DNA of 64,000 bases. It comes from GCA-002728855 sp036340635. Its GTDB lineage: Bacteria; Bacteroidota; Bacteroidia; Flavobacteriales; Flavobacteriaceae. The notes under the pieces are model-generated. The model had not been told where the DNA came from, did not search any database, and saw nothing but the letters and a program-made list of their open reading frames with translations. The position numbers and the translations under genes were made by a program. This document shows positions 43,763-52,777 of this stretch, one piece after another (positions within the stretch are counted from its first letter, which is position 1; the number at the start of each line of letters is the position of its first letter). The stretch covers positions 59,990 to 123,989 of the forward strand of contig JAYYYF010000011.1 in assembly GCA_036340635.1 (NCBI GenBank). Direction: 5' to 3'.

Positions 43763-45016
43763 TTACGCCAAAATAAATTGGGCTGTTTCAAATGTTCTTT
43801 GCTCTAACAAAATCTTTTTACCTGACTCTTTAATTTCTTTAATTGAAGAGTCATCAAAATGTCTAATTGTATGTAGTGAAACATTTTCTTTTACTTCTAC
43901 CTTAAATTTCAAGTTTAATTCTGAAACTAATTCTTTAAGTTTACTGTACTTGTCATTTATACAAACAGCAAAAGAAATAGCAGAATTTTGAATCATTTCA
44001 ACTCTCATTTTGTATTTGTCCATAAGTGAGAAAATTTCACTTATATTCTCTTCAACTATAAAAGAAAAATCTAAAGTTGATAGCTGTAGAAGTATTTGAT
44101 TTTTCTTAAGGATAAAACAAGGAACAAAAGGTATGAGTTTAGAATCCTCAAAAACTTTAGTGCCCTGACTTTTAGGTTCCTCAAAAGATTTAACAAACAA
44201 AGGTATTTTCTTTTGCTGAAGGGGCTGAAGTGTTTTTGGGTGGATTACTGATGCACCATAGTAAGCTAATTCTATTGCTTCTCGATATGACATATTTTCT
44301 AATAATTGTGTTGTTTTAAAATGTCTTGGATCTGCATTTAAAACTCCAGGAACATCCTTCCAAATAGTTAAAGATTCTGCATTTAAAATGAAAGCAAATA
44401 TAGCAGCAGTATAATCTGAACCTTCTCTCCCTAAAGTTGTTGCATAACCTTTTAGATCTGATGCTATAAAACCTTGAGTTATAACTGTACTTTTGTTTTT
44501 AGTTTCCTTCCTAATAAGAATTTTTGTTTTATCCCAGTTCAGGTTAGCATTTCGATAATAACTATCTGTTTTCAAACATTTTCTTACATCTAGCCAATAA
44601 TTGTTAATCCCTTCTAGTTGCAGGTAGGAGCTTATAATTTTTGTAGAAATTAATTCTCCAAACCCAACTACCTGATCATAAACAAAACTATGGTCTAACG
44701 ATTTATTAATGTTTAAAAATTTTTCAAGGTCCTCAATTAATTTTACAAGATCATTGAAAGGAGATTCCTCAGTCCCTTCAAAAAGATCGTGTGCAATACT
44801 AAGATGTTCTTCTTTAATTTTTTTTAAAGTTTTTGTATATCTTAAATTCCCTTCAAGGTAATCTTCTACTACACGCTCTAAAGCATTAGTTGTTTTACCC
44901 ATAGCAGAAATTACAACTATAGTATTACGATAGCCGGACAACTTTAGTATCCTTGTCATATTTTTTATACTGTTTGAATTTTTTACAGATGCTCCTCCGA
45001 ACTTAAACACTTTCAT
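43763..45016 (-). CDS. lysC: Aspartate kinase
   Basis: A 417-residue monofunctional aspartokinase, first step from aspartate to lysine, threonine and methionine. The N-terminal K-F-G-G-A-S-V motif (usual K-F-G-G-T-S-V) at residues 4-10, the amino-acid-kinase core with T-T-L-G-R-E-G-S-D-Y-T-A near 190, and C-terminal ACT domains (about 300-395) for feedback control are visible. The last 20 residues are diverged. It lies 19 bases after the GNAT gene on the same strand. Confidence 0.92.
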   Translation of the reverse strand: MKVFKFGGASVKNSNSIKNMTRILKLSGYRNTIVVISAMGKTTNALERVVEDYLEGNLRYTKTLKKIKEEHLSIAHDLFEGTEESPFNDLVKLIEDLEKFLNINKSLDHSFVYDQVVGFGELISTKIISSYLQLEGINNYWLDVRKCLKTDSYYRNANLNWDKTKILIRKETKNKSTVITQGFIASDLKGYATTLGREGSDYTAAIFAFILNAESLTIWKDVPGVLNADPRHFKTTQLLENMSYREAIELAYYGASVIHPKTLQPLQQKKIPLFVKSFEEPKSQGTKVFEDSKLIPFVPCFILKKNQILLQLSTLDFSFIVEENISEIFSLMDKYKMRVEMIQNSAISFAVCINDKYSKLKELVSELNLKFKVEVKENVSLHTIRHFDDSSIKEIKESGKKILLEQRTFETAQFILA

Positions 45017-45035
45017 TGTATGATTTATGCTTTGA

Positions 45036-45491
45036 TTAGTTATTAATTTTTAGTTGAACAGTTCTCCAATCTTTTAAAACTTTAGCTCCACTTTTTTTAT
45101 AAAATTTTATAGCAGACTTGTTCCAGTCTAATACAACCCATTCGACTCTTTTCACACCCTCTAAAGTGGCGTAATCAATAAAAGAATTGTATAATTTTGT
45201 CCCTATCCCCTTTCCTTTCATTGATTCTGTAACTATAAGGTCCTCTAGATGAAGTGTTGGACCTTTCCACGTTGAATATCGAGAATAGAATAAAGCCATT
45301 CCAACAACTTTATAATTATGTTCAGCTACGAAACATTTAAAAAGACTATTCTCTCCGAAACCATCTCTTTCTATAATTTCTTTTGTTAAAATAACTTCAT
45401 TAGCTTCCCTTTCAAATTCAGCTAATTCTTTGATTAAATCTAAAATAGAATTTGCATCTTTTTTTTCAGCTTTTCGAATTTTTATTTTCAT
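45036..45491 (-). CDS. GNAT-family N-acetyltransferase
   Basis: A 151-residue GNAT enzyme. The N-terminal R-K-A-E-K-K-D-A strand, the acetyl-CoA-binding K-G-K-G-I-G-T-K-L near residue 91 and the L-E-D-L-I-V motif near 81 fit the family. The pattern L-I-K-E-L-A-E-F-E and Y-S-T-W-K-G-P-T-L-H-L-E-D-L resembles diamine (SSAT/thialysine) acetyltransferases, which favours small amine acceptors such as polyamines; specificity is inferred. A TAATTTTG box lies 23 bases upstream of the ATG. Confidence 0.85.
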   Translation of the reverse strand: MKIKIRKAEKKDANSILDLIKELAEFEREANEVILTKEIIERDGFGENSLFKCFVAEHNYKVVGMALFYSRYSTWKGPTLHLEDLIVTESMKGKGIGTKLYNSFIDYATLEGVKRVEWVVLDWNKSAIKFYKKSGAKVLKDWRTVQLKINN

Positions 45492-45514
45492 AGCTCAACT
45501 CGAAGTTAATATGC

Positions 45515-45522
45515 CAAAATTA
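45515..45522 (-). promoter_or_regulatory. Candidate -7 promoter box for GNAT-lysC
   Basis: The minus strand reads TAATTTTG, an exact TAnnTTTG match, 23 bases before the GNAT ATG. Confidence 0.5.
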
Positions 45523-45579
45523 TAAATTTGTCTTTATAAATATTTATAACATTTTTTTTTCCTATTGTGAAAATCTGAT

Positions 45580-46368
45580 CTATTTAGTGTTATCAATCCA
45601 ATTATTTACTTGATTGAAAAAAAGATCAGGCTGATCAATATGTATCCAATGTCCTGCTTCATCTATTTCTATAATTTCTGAACAAGGAAAGTAAGAAGTA
45701 ATTAAATCTTGATCGTCTTTAATATTAATATAATTGGATTTTTCGCCCTTCAAAAAAAGGGCTGGTTTATTATATTTCCCTCCTAGATATGGGAATTTTT
45801 CAATTGTTGGAATAGATTTTTCAAGGACTTCAATATTTGGGTAAAAACTAAATTTGCCTGATTCTGATCGGTATAAATTTTTTAGCAAAAATTCTCGCAT
45901 ACCAAAATCATTTACATAATTTTTCAAATGAAAGTCAGCATCTTTTCGTGTTTTTATTTGATTTAAATTTAGTTTGATGAGTCCCTCCCTAATTTTTTTT
46001 ATTCCTTCAATAGATTCATAATCTTTTGGAGAAATATCAGAGATAATTAATTGATGAACAAATTCAGGTTTGGAAATTGAAAATAGCATGGCTACTTTGC
46101 CTCCCATTGAATGACCAATTAAAATAATTTTTTTTAAATCTAGGTTATTGACATAATAAAATAAATCCTCAACCATAAAATTGTAATCAAAATTTTTGTC
46201 CCAAAAACTTTTCCCATGATTTCTTAAATCTATTAGATGTACACGATATCCTTGTAATTCAAATTTCTTAGCCTGAGTTTTCCAATTACTGCCCATGCCT
46301 AAAAATCCATGTAAAATAATAAGGTCTTTTGGTCCTGACCCTAAAATATTTGAATGAAGTTTTTTCAT
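45580..46368 (-). CDS. Alpha/beta-hydrolase fold esterase (YbfF-like)
   Basis: A 262-residue alpha/beta hydrolase. The L-H-G-F-L-G oxyanion region is near residue 20, the nucleophile Ser is in G-H-S-M-G-G near 86-91, and the C-terminal His is in D-E-A-G-H-W-I-H. It resembles YbfF-type esterases acting on short acyl or acyl-CoA substrates; the substrate is not established. It overlaps the pdxJ stop by one base and is co-directional, so it is probably the second gene of a pdxJ unit. Confidence 0.86.
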   Translation of the reverse strand: MKKLHSNILGSGPKDLIILHGFLGMGSNWKTQAKKFELQGYRVHLIDLRNHGKSFWDKNFDYNFMVEDLFYYVNNLDLKKIILIGHSMGGKVAMLFSISKPEFVHQLIISDISPKDYESIEGIKKIREGLIKLNLNQIKTRKDADFHLKNYVNDFGMREFLLKNLYRSESGKFSFYPNIEVLEKSIPTIEKFPYLGGKYNKPALFLKGEKSNYINIKDDQDLITSYFPCSEIIEIDEAGHWIHIDQPDLFFNQVNNWIDNTK

Positions 46369-47081
46369 TATTTTAAAAGATCAAGATACATTGGAATAAC
46401 ATTTTCTAATCCTAAGTAAATCGCCTCGCAAATTAAAGCATGTCCAATTGAGACCTCTAGAAGATTTGGAATATTTTTTGCGAAATATTCAATATTTTCA
46501 AGACTTAGATCATGTCCTGCATTGATTCCCAAACCCAATCTATTTGCTTCATCAGATGCTAGAAGATACGGTGTGATGGCTTTTTTAGGATCTCTCTTAT
46601 AATCTTTCGCATACTTTTCCGTATAAAGTTCTACTCTATCTGCCCCTGTTTCTTTTGCTCCAAAAATCATTTCTTTGACTGGATCAACAAATATTGAAGT
46701 TCTTATATCTAGAGACTTTAACTCGTTTACAACCTTTTTTAAAAAAGCCTTATTGCTTAATGTATCCCACCCAAAATTAGAAGTTATTGCATCTCTAGAA
46801 TCAGGAACAAGTGTAACCTGTAAAGGCTTTATTTTCTTTACCAAATCAAGAAATTCTGGAATTGGATTTCCCTCAATATTATATTCAGTAAATATTACTT
46901 TTGGTAACATTTTAGCATCTTCATATCTAATATGTCTTTCGTCAGGCCTAGGATGAACAGTAATTCCATCAGCTCCAAAATTTTGAACATCGGTAGCAAC
47001 TTTCAATAAATCAGGATAATTTCCTCCTCTAGAATTTCGAAGAGTTGCGACTTTATTTATATTTACACTTAGTTTTACCAC
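46368..47081 (-). CDS. pdxJ: Pyridoxine 5'-phosphate synthase
   Basis: A 237-residue PdxJ that condenses 3-amino-2-oxopropyl phosphate with 1-deoxyxylulose-5-phosphate, the closing step of the DXP-dependent vitamin B6 route. The K-L-S-V-N-I-N-K-V-A-T-L-R-N-S-R-G-G start, I-T-V-H-P-R-P-D-E-R-H-I motif and the C-terminal N-A-G-H-D-L and I-G-H-A-L-I motifs are present. I start at the GTG at 47081 because this places the family N-terminus and leaves a TAnnTTTG box 17 bases upstream; an in-frame TTG at 47096 is nearly on the box. Confidence 0.94.
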   Translation of the reverse strand: MVKLSVNINKVATLRNSRGGNYPDLLKVATDVQNFGADGITVHPRPDERHIRYEDAKMLPKVIFTEYNIEGNPIPEFLDLVKKIKPLQVTLVPDSRDAITSNFGWDTLSNKAFLKKVVNELKSLDIRTSIFVDPVKEMIFGAKETGADRVELYTEKYAKDYKRDPKKAITPYLLASDEANRLGLGINAGHDLSLENIEYFAKNIPNLLEVSIGHALICEAIYLGLENVIPMYLDLLK

Positions 47082-47097
47082 ATTTATAATTTTCAAA

Positions 47098-47105
47098 CAA
47101 AAGTA
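47098..47105 (-). promoter_or_regulatory. Candidate -7 promoter box for pdxJ
   Basis: The minus strand reads TACTTTTG, an exact TAnnTTTG match, 17 bases before the GTG at 47081. It faces the nadK box about 50 bases away. Confidence 0.5.
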
Positions 47106-47154
47106 AGACTCTCACCCCATAGATTTTAATTAAAACAAGGAAAATAAAGTTTTG

Positions 47155-47162
47155 TAATTTTG
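47155..47162 (+). promoter_or_regulatory. Candidate -7 promoter box for nadK
   Basis: TAATTTTG, an exact TAnnTTTG match, 16 bases before the nadK ATG at 47179. Confidence 0.5.
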
Positions 47163-47178
47163 ATTTAAATTTTTTAAG

Positions 47179-48063
47179 ATGAATATTGGAATTTATTGTG
47201 CTTTTGAAAATAAATCCATTTTGAAATATGCTAAAGAAACCATCTCCCTTTTAGATGAAATGAAGCATAAACTTAGTATTGATAGTAAACTAGCAAAATA
47301 TTTGCCTCAAAAGCTTGTAAAAAAACATACATTCTTTAACAGTAATGAGACTGTCAAAAAAGAAATTGATTTTTTGTTTTCAATAGGTGGTGATGGAACT
47401 TTACTTCGCTCAATTACTTACGTTAAAAACACTGAAGTTCCTATACTAGGAATCAATGCTGGCAAACTTGGTTTTCTCACAGGTCTTCAAAAAGAATCCA
47501 TAACTGAAGGTTTGAAACATTTTTTTGAAAAAAAATACAAACTAGTGAAACGTTCTCTTTTAGAAGTAGAATTGTCTCAAAGTCATAAAAGTTTTGATAA
47601 ATTTAATTATGCACTTAATGAAGTCACTATAAATAGGAAAAATTCCACATCAATGCTTAGCATTGAAACAAAAATAGACACTAAATATTTAACAACTTTT
47701 TGGGCAGATGGACTCATAATTGCAACTCCAACTGGTTCAACAGGTTATTCTCTCAGTAGTGGAGGCCCTATATTATCTCCAGAAACCAAAAATTTAATAT
47801 TAAACCCTATATCTCCACACAATATTAATATAAGACCTTTAATTCTACCTGAAAACAGTAATATTAAAATAAAAGTTACCGGTAAAGGAAAAAACCATTT
47901 GTTATCATTAGATTCTAGGATCTTTTCAGTTCCAAATCAAACTGAAATAACATTAAAAAAAGCCTCTTTTTCAATTTTTACAGTTGAGTTGGAAAATGAC
48001 GATTTCTTAAAAACTTTAAGCAACAAACTTTTTTGGGGAAAAGATACCCGAAACAAACAATAA
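47179..48063 (+). CDS. nadK: NAD kinase
   Basis: A 294-residue NAD kinase that phosphorylates NAD to NADP. The G-G-D-G-T-L-L-R motif near residue 71, N-A-G-K-L-G-F-L-T-G near 94 and T-P-T-G-S-T-G-Y-S-L-S-S-G-G-P near 180 are family signatures. Length is typical. It is divergent from pdxJ and precedes the porG-uppS-bamA group by about 80 bases. Confidence 0.96.
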   Translation: MNIGIYCAFENKSILKYAKETISLLDEMKHKLSIDSKLAKYLPQKLVKKHTFFNSNETVKKEIDFLFSIGGDGTLLRSITYVKNTEVPILGINAGKLGFLTGLQKESITEGLKHFFEKKYKLVKRSLLEVELSQSHKSFDKFNYALNEVTINRKNSTSMLSIETKIDTKYLTTFWADGLIIATPTGSTGYSLSSGGPILSPETKNLILNPISPHNINIRPLILPENSNIKIKVTGKGKNHLLSLDSRIFSVPNQTEITLKKASFSIFTVELENDDFLKTLSNKLFWGKDTRNKQ

Positions 48064-48143
48064 ATTGCACTTTTATCAGTTTTAAAATAAGGAAAATTAT
48101 ATCCTCAAAAAAAATTTAAAACCCTTTCAAAAAAAGGACCTTG

Positions 48144-48836
48144 ATGAAAATTTTTGTTCTATTTATTGCTTTAAATTTTAGCTTGCTGTCTTTTTCTCAA
48201 TTTCATGAACTAGGAGGTTTCTTTGGAGGAAGTAATTACATAGGGGATATTGGATCCACAAATTATATTTCTCCAAACAACTATGCCTTGGGTCTAGTTT
48301 ACAAGTGGAACATGACCACAAGATATTCTTTTAGAGCTAGTGCAATAATATCTAGTATCAAAAAAAGCGATTATACTTCTAAAAATATTAATCGTTTTCT
48401 TAGAAGCTATAAATTTGAAAACAATATACAAGAATTTTCAGGAGGTCTAGAAATAAATTTTGAAGATTTTAACTTACATGATCCGGAAACAAAATTAACT
48501 CCTTTTATTTTCTTAGGTATAAACTACTTTGGTTATGATCTTTTTTATCACGACCCGACAACACTTTCTAATGTAGGTTATGGTAAAGATGAGAGCATTT
48601 CAATTCCAATAATTTTTGGAGTAAAAACTAATCCTTCTCCGATTTTTGTGATAGGATTTGAAATTGGTGCAAGATATGCACTTACAGATAATATTGACGG
48701 AAGTAATCCAGTAGATTCATTTAGTGGAATTGATAATTTAATGTTTGGAAATATTAATAATAATGATTGGTATGTTTTTTCTGGTATTACAATTTCATTT
48801 ACCTTTGGCGATCTGCCTTGTTATTGTAAGGAATAA
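48144..48836 (+). CDS. porG: PorG-like outer-membrane protein (DUF6089 family)
   Basis: A 230-residue beta-barrel-type protein. A signal peptide (about 1-18, ending F-S-Q) is followed by F-H-E-L-G-G-F-F-G-G-S-N-Y-I-G-D-I-G, characteristic of the DUF6089/PorG family, and a glycine/aromatic-rich remainder. In Porphyromonas gingivalis, PorG is a type IX secretion component encoded directly before uppS and bamA, the same arrangement as here. I start at the ATG at 48144; a TTG precedes it by one codon. The T9SS protease at 35-39 kb agrees with a functional T9SS, though the other por genes are not in this window. Confidence 0.85.
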   Translation: MKIFVLFIALNFSLLSFSQFHELGGFFGGSNYIGDIGSTNYISPNNYALGLVYKWNMTTRYSFRASAIISSIKKSDYTSKNINRFLRSYKFENNIQEFSGGLEINFEDFNLHDPETKLTPFIFLGINYFGYDLFYHDPTTLSNVGYGKDESISIPIIFGVKTNPSPIFVIGFEIGARYALTDNIDGSNPVDSFSGIDNLMFGNINNNDWYVFSGITISFTFGDLPCYCKE

Positions 48837-48838
48837 TT

Positions 48839-49570
48839 ATGGAAAAAAAAATTGAGAAAGTCCCTGATCATTTAGCAGTAATAATGGATGGGAATGGAAG
48901 ATGGGCGAAAAAAAAGGGCAAAAATAGAGTCTTTGGTCATACAAAGGGTGTCATCGCAGTTAGAAAAATAGTTGAAGAATCTGTTCGTTTAAAAATAAAA
49001 TATTTAACACTATATGCATTCTCTACTGAAAATTGGAAACGCCCACAAGAAGAAATAAGTATTTTAATGCGATTATTGGTAAAATCACTGAGGAATGAAT
49101 TTGAAAAATTTATAAAAAATAAGATCAGGTTAAATGTTATTGGAAATATTTCATCTCTTCCAAAATCAGTTCAAAAAGAATTATCTTATGTATTGAAAAA
49201 AACATCAAAAAATGAACAGATGACTTTAACTTTGGCTCTTAGCTATGGTGGTAGAGAAGAGATTGAGAAAGCTTTTAAGGAAATTTCTGCCAAAGTTAAA
49301 AATAATATAATTCCTGTAGAAAAAATTGACCAGTCCACTATTAATGAGCATCTTTATACAGAAAATTTGCCAGATGTAGATCTGCTAATTAGAACCAGTG
49401 GTGAAAAAAGAATTAGTAACTTTTTACTTTGGAAAATTGCTTATGCTGAATTATATTTTTCCGAAGTTCATTGGCCAGATTTTGACAAGAAAAATTTACA
49501 TGACGCTCTATTGAATTATCAAAAACGTGAAAGAAGATTTGGAAAAACAAGTGATCAACTACACATATAG
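48839..49570 (+). CDS. uppS: Undecaprenyl diphosphate synthase (isoprenyl transferase)
   Basis: A 243-residue cis-prenyltransferase that builds the C55 lipid carrier for cell-wall synthesis. The I-M-D-G-N-G-R-W-A motif at residues 15-23 (catalytic Asp), the G-H-T-K-G motif, Y-A-F-S-T-E-N-W near 60 and the C-terminal R-T-S-G-E-K-R-I-S-N-F-L-L-W near 185 are all present. It is 2 bases after porG and overlaps bamA, so this is a tight operon. Confidence 0.96.
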   Translation: MEKKIEKVPDHLAVIMDGNGRWAKKKGKNRVFGHTKGVIAVRKIVEESVRLKIKYLTLYAFSTENWKRPQEEISILMRLLVKSLRNEFEKFIKNKIRLNVIGNISSLPKSVQKELSYVLKKTSKNEQMTLTLALSYGGREEIEKAFKEISAKVKNNIIPVEKIDQSTINEHLYTENLPDVDLLIRTSGEKRISNFLLWKIAYAELYFSEVHWPDFDKKNLHDALLNYQKRERRFGKTSDQLHI

Positions 49571-52103
49571 ATTCAGAAAAAATTTAATTCTATCTTTTTT
49601 CTTTTTGTTTAGTTTAGGTTCCATTTCTATGCAGGGACAAGACCTAGATACATATGTTGAAGGGAACTCATATATTATAGATACGATAATTGTTAAAGGT
49701 CTTAAAACCTTCAGTAATCAAACTGTTATTTCATATAGTGGTCTTAGAGAAGGACAAAAAATTCAAATCCCTGGAGAAGAAATTAGCTATGTTATAAGTA
49801 AGCTATGGAAATTAGATCTTTTTAGTGATATAAATTTTTATATAAAAAGCATAAATGGTGACAAAATTGATCTTGAAATTGAAATTGAAGAGTTGCCAAC
49901 TTTGTCAGATGTTAAAATAAAAGGGCTGAAAAAGGGAAAATCAGAAGCAATTATTTCTGAAACAGAATTGAATGAAGGGAAAAAACTTTCAGAAAGTTTT
50001 TTAACTAATACCGAAAATTATATAGTAAATAAGTTTAAAAAAGATGGTTTCCTTAATACAAAAGTTTCCTTAAATACTATACCAGATTCATTAGAAAATA
50101 ACACCTTGAAAATGGTTATAAATATTGACAAAGGAGAAAGAGTTAAAATTAAAGAAATAAATTTTGAAGGTAATGAAATCTTTAGTGATAAAAAGCTCAA
50201 ATCTAAATTGAAAAACACAAAACAAAAATTTTTACCTAGAGTATGGAAGAAATCTAAATATATTGAAAAGGATTATAAGGAGGACAAAGATGGACTGCTA
50301 GATTTTTTTAAAGAAAAAGGCTATCGAGATGCTCGAATAATTAATGATACTATTATTTTAAACAAAGACAATAGTTTATCAATAAATTTTGATATAGATG
50401 AAGGGAGAAGATATTTTTTTGGAGACATAAATTTCTTAGGAAATTCTGTTTATCCTAATCGTCAACTCCAGCAATTACTAGGTATTAAAAAAGGTGACCC
50501 ATATAATGGTGTCCTTTTAAAAAAGAGAATTGCTGATGAAAAACCTGACGCAAACGACCTTACTAATTTATATCAAAATAATGGCTATTTGTTCTCAACA
50601 ATTAATGCAGTTGAAATTAGTGCTGAAAAAGATACTATCAACTTTGAAATTAGAATAAATGAAGGTAAACTTGCCAGTTTTAATAAAATTTCAGTGGTTG
50701 GTAATTCAAAAACAAATGATCACGTTATTTTTAGAGAAATAAGAACAAAACCTGGTGAGTTATATAGTAAAGACAAAGTAGTAAGAACAGTTCGTGAACT
50801 TGGACAATTAGGCTTTTTTGATGCAGAGCAAATAAACCCTGATTTTAAAAATGTAGATCCTATTACAGGAACTGTGGACATTGAATACAATTTAATAGAG
50901 GCTGGTGCAAGTCAAATTGAATTACAAGGGGGATATGGTGGCGGAGGTTTTATTGGAACTCTTGGGCTTGCATTTAACAACTTCTCTATGAAAAACATCT
51001 TCAATAAAAAAGCATATAAACCTCTCCCTATGGGTGATGGGCAAAGTTTAAGTCTTAGATTACAAGCTAGTCAATTTTATAGCACTTATAGTTTTAGTTT
51101 TGCTGAACCATGGCTAGGAGGTCGTCAACCAGTTCAATTCTCAACTTCATTATCACATACAATACAATATCGTTATGATTATTTTACTGGGAGAGCTGAC
51201 AAAAGTCAATCTTTTCAAATTAGTGGGATTAATTTTGGTCTCGCTAAAAGGTTAAAAATTCCTGACGATTTTTTCACACTTTCTCAAAGCATTTCTTATC
51301 AATATTATAATCTTAATAATTACTACACTGGATTGTTCACTTTTGGAAATGGAGAAGCAAAAAATTTGGCGTATACTATTGCTCTTTCTAGAAACAACAC
51401 TTTCACAAATCCTATTTTCCCTCTTGGCGGATCACAGTTTGTCTTAAGTGCCAAACTTAGTCCTCCTTATTCAATTTTTTCAGGAAGAAATTTTTCTAAT
51501 CTTAAAAATGAACAGGAATTTCAATTGCCAAATGGAGATCCTAACCAAGAAAAAATTGATCAGGAAAAATTTAGATGGCTAGAATATTACAAATTAAAAT
51601 TTACTGGAAGTTGGTACACCAGAATTGTTGACAAACTTGTTTTAAAAACTCAAGCTGATTTTGGATTTATCGGTGCATATAATCTGTCAAGAGGCAATAT
51701 CCCTTTTGAAAGATTTTATCTTGGAGGGGACGGAATGTACAATTATGCTCTAGATGGTCGTGAAACTATTGCACTAAGAGGATATGAAAATCAATCTCTT
51801 TCAAGTAGAGATGGATCAGTTATTTACAATAAGTTTTCATTAGAATTAAGATATCCTATAACACTAAAACCAAGTGCCTCAATATATGCACTGACTTTTC
51901 TTGAAGCAGGGAATGGGTATGATAGTTTTAGAGAATTTAATCCATTCAACTCTAAACGCTCTGCAGGTTTAGGGGTAAGAATTTTTATGCCTGCCTTTGG
52001 GCTTTTAGGAATTGATTTTGGATATGGCTTTGATAATCCAGCTTTTGGAATTTTAGAACCTAATGGTTGGGAAACTCATTTCTTAATAGGACAACAGTTT
52101 TAA
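49551..52103 (+). CDS. bamA: Outer membrane protein assembly factor BamA
   Basis: An 850-residue BamA that inserts beta-barrel proteins into the outer membrane. A signal peptide (about 8-30) precedes about five POTRA domains (roughly 40-440, with repeated G-N-x-x-x-x-x-x-x patterns) and a 16-strand barrel ending in aromatic Phe. The conserved lid-loop R-G-Y-E-N motif is visible near residue 745. I place the start at the GTG at 49551, where the signal peptide begins, giving a 20-base overlap with uppS; an earlier GTG at 49527 is in frame. Confidence 0.95.
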   Translation: MINYTYRFRKNLILSFFFLFSLGSISMQGQDLDTYVEGNSYIIDTIIVKGLKTFSNQTVISYSGLREGQKIQIPGEEISYVISKLWKLDLFSDINFYIKSINGDKIDLEIEIEELPTLSDVKIKGLKKGKSEAIISETELNEGKKLSESFLTNTENYIVNKFKKDGFLNTKVSLNTIPDSLENNTLKMVINIDKGERVKIKEINFEGNEIFSDKKLKSKLKNTKQKFLPRVWKKSKYIEKDYKEDKDGLLDFFKEKGYRDARIINDTIILNKDNSLSINFDIDEGRRYFFGDINFLGNSVYPNRQLQQLLGIKKGDPYNGVLLKKRIADEKPDANDLTNLYQNNGYLFSTINAVEISAEKDTINFEIRINEGKLASFNKISVVGNSKTNDHVIFREIRTKPGELYSKDKVVRTVRELGQLGFFDAEQINPDFKNVDPITGTVDIEYNLIEAGASQIELQGGYGGGGFIGTLGLAFNNFSMKNIFNKKAYKPLPMGDGQSLSLRLQASQFYSTYSFSFAEPWLGGRQPVQFSTSLSHTIQYRYDYFTGRADKSQSFQISGINFGLAKRLKIPDDFFTLSQSISYQYYNLNNYYTGLFTFGNGEAKNLAYTIALSRNNTFTNPIFPLGGSQFVLSAKLSPPYSIFSGRNFSNLKNEQEFQLPNGDPNQEKIDQEKFRWLEYYKLKFTGSWYTRIVDKLVLKTQADFGFIGAYNLSRGNIPFERFYLGGDGMYNYALDGRETIALRGYENQSLSSRDGSVIYNKFSLELRYPITLKPSASIYALTFLEAGNGYDSFREFNPFNSKRSAGLGVRIFMPAFGLLGIDFGYGFDNPAFGILEPNGWETHFLIGQQF

Positions 52104-52170
52104 TTCACAATTATAACTTATTTTAAAATAAATTGTTGATTTTTTCGTTCTTAAGACTAAAGTGTATTAA

Positions 52171-52749
52171 ATGAAAAAAATCTATTCTTTCCTTCTTTTA
52201 ATTTTTTTTGTATCACCCTCATTGGAAGCACAAAAACCCATTAGGATTGGTTATGTTGATATGAATATAGTTTTAAATGAAAACAAAGATTATAAGGCTT
52301 CTAAATTAATTTTAGACAAAAAAATTGAACAATGGAAAAAAGAGATTGAATTAAAGAAAATTAAACTAAAACAAATACAAGATCAATTTTCAGCTGAAAA
52401 AATTCTTCTAACCCCTGAATTGATAGATGATAAAGAACTTGAAATAAAAATTTTTGCTGATGAGATTATTTCGCTCCAGGAAAAACGTTTTGGTCCAGAA
52501 GGAGATATGGTTTTAGAAAGAAATAAATTATTAAAACCAATACAAGATCAAGTTTTAACTATAATCCAAGAAATAGCGAAAGAGAAAAAATATGATTTTA
52601 TCTTTGATCGATCTTCTGACTTAATTATGCTTTATTCAACAAAAAATTACGATATTAGCGACTTGGTAATTAGAAAAATTGAATTGCAGGAAAAGATTAA
52701 AAATAGAAAAGAAAAAATTGAGTCTGCCAAGAAAATAATTGGCAAATAA
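52171..52749 (+). CDS. OmpH/Skp-family periplasmic chaperone (first copy)
   Basis: A 192-residue OmpH/Skp-like protein. A signal peptide (about 1-20) is followed by the I-G-Y-V-D-M-N-I-V-L strand and a long charged coiled-coil of about 80 residues (the Skp tentacles), then Y-D-F-I-F-D-R-S, the closing strand of the family. It carries a C-terminal charged helix longer than the second copy. It acts as a trimeric chaperone for outer-membrane proteins on the way to BamA. The paralogue follows directly. Confidence 0.9.
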   Translation: MKKIYSFLLLIFFVSPSLEAQKPIRIGYVDMNIVLNENKDYKASKLILDKKIEQWKKEIELKKIKLKQIQDQFSAEKILLTPELIDDKELEIKIFADEIISLQEKRFGPEGDMVLERNKLLKPIQDQVLTIIQEIAKEKKYDFIFDRSSDLIMLYSTKNYDISDLVIRKIELQEKIKNRKEKIESAKKIIGK

Positions 52750-52777
52750 AAAATTCATAATAATTAATTGTTTAGAG

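Noticed and set aside
49527..49550. Earlier GTG start for bamA
   Set aside because: It adds eight charged residues before the signal peptide and deepens the overlap with uppS; the GTG at 49551 is simpler.
52104..52150. AT-rich palindrome after bamA followed by a T run
   Set aside because: The self-complementary centre has no loop and no G/C stem, so a terminator cannot be supported.
52739..52777. Start of the second skp-like gene inside the first
   Set aside because: The ATG at 52778 gives a clean signal peptide; the earlier frame adds residues that would mask it.
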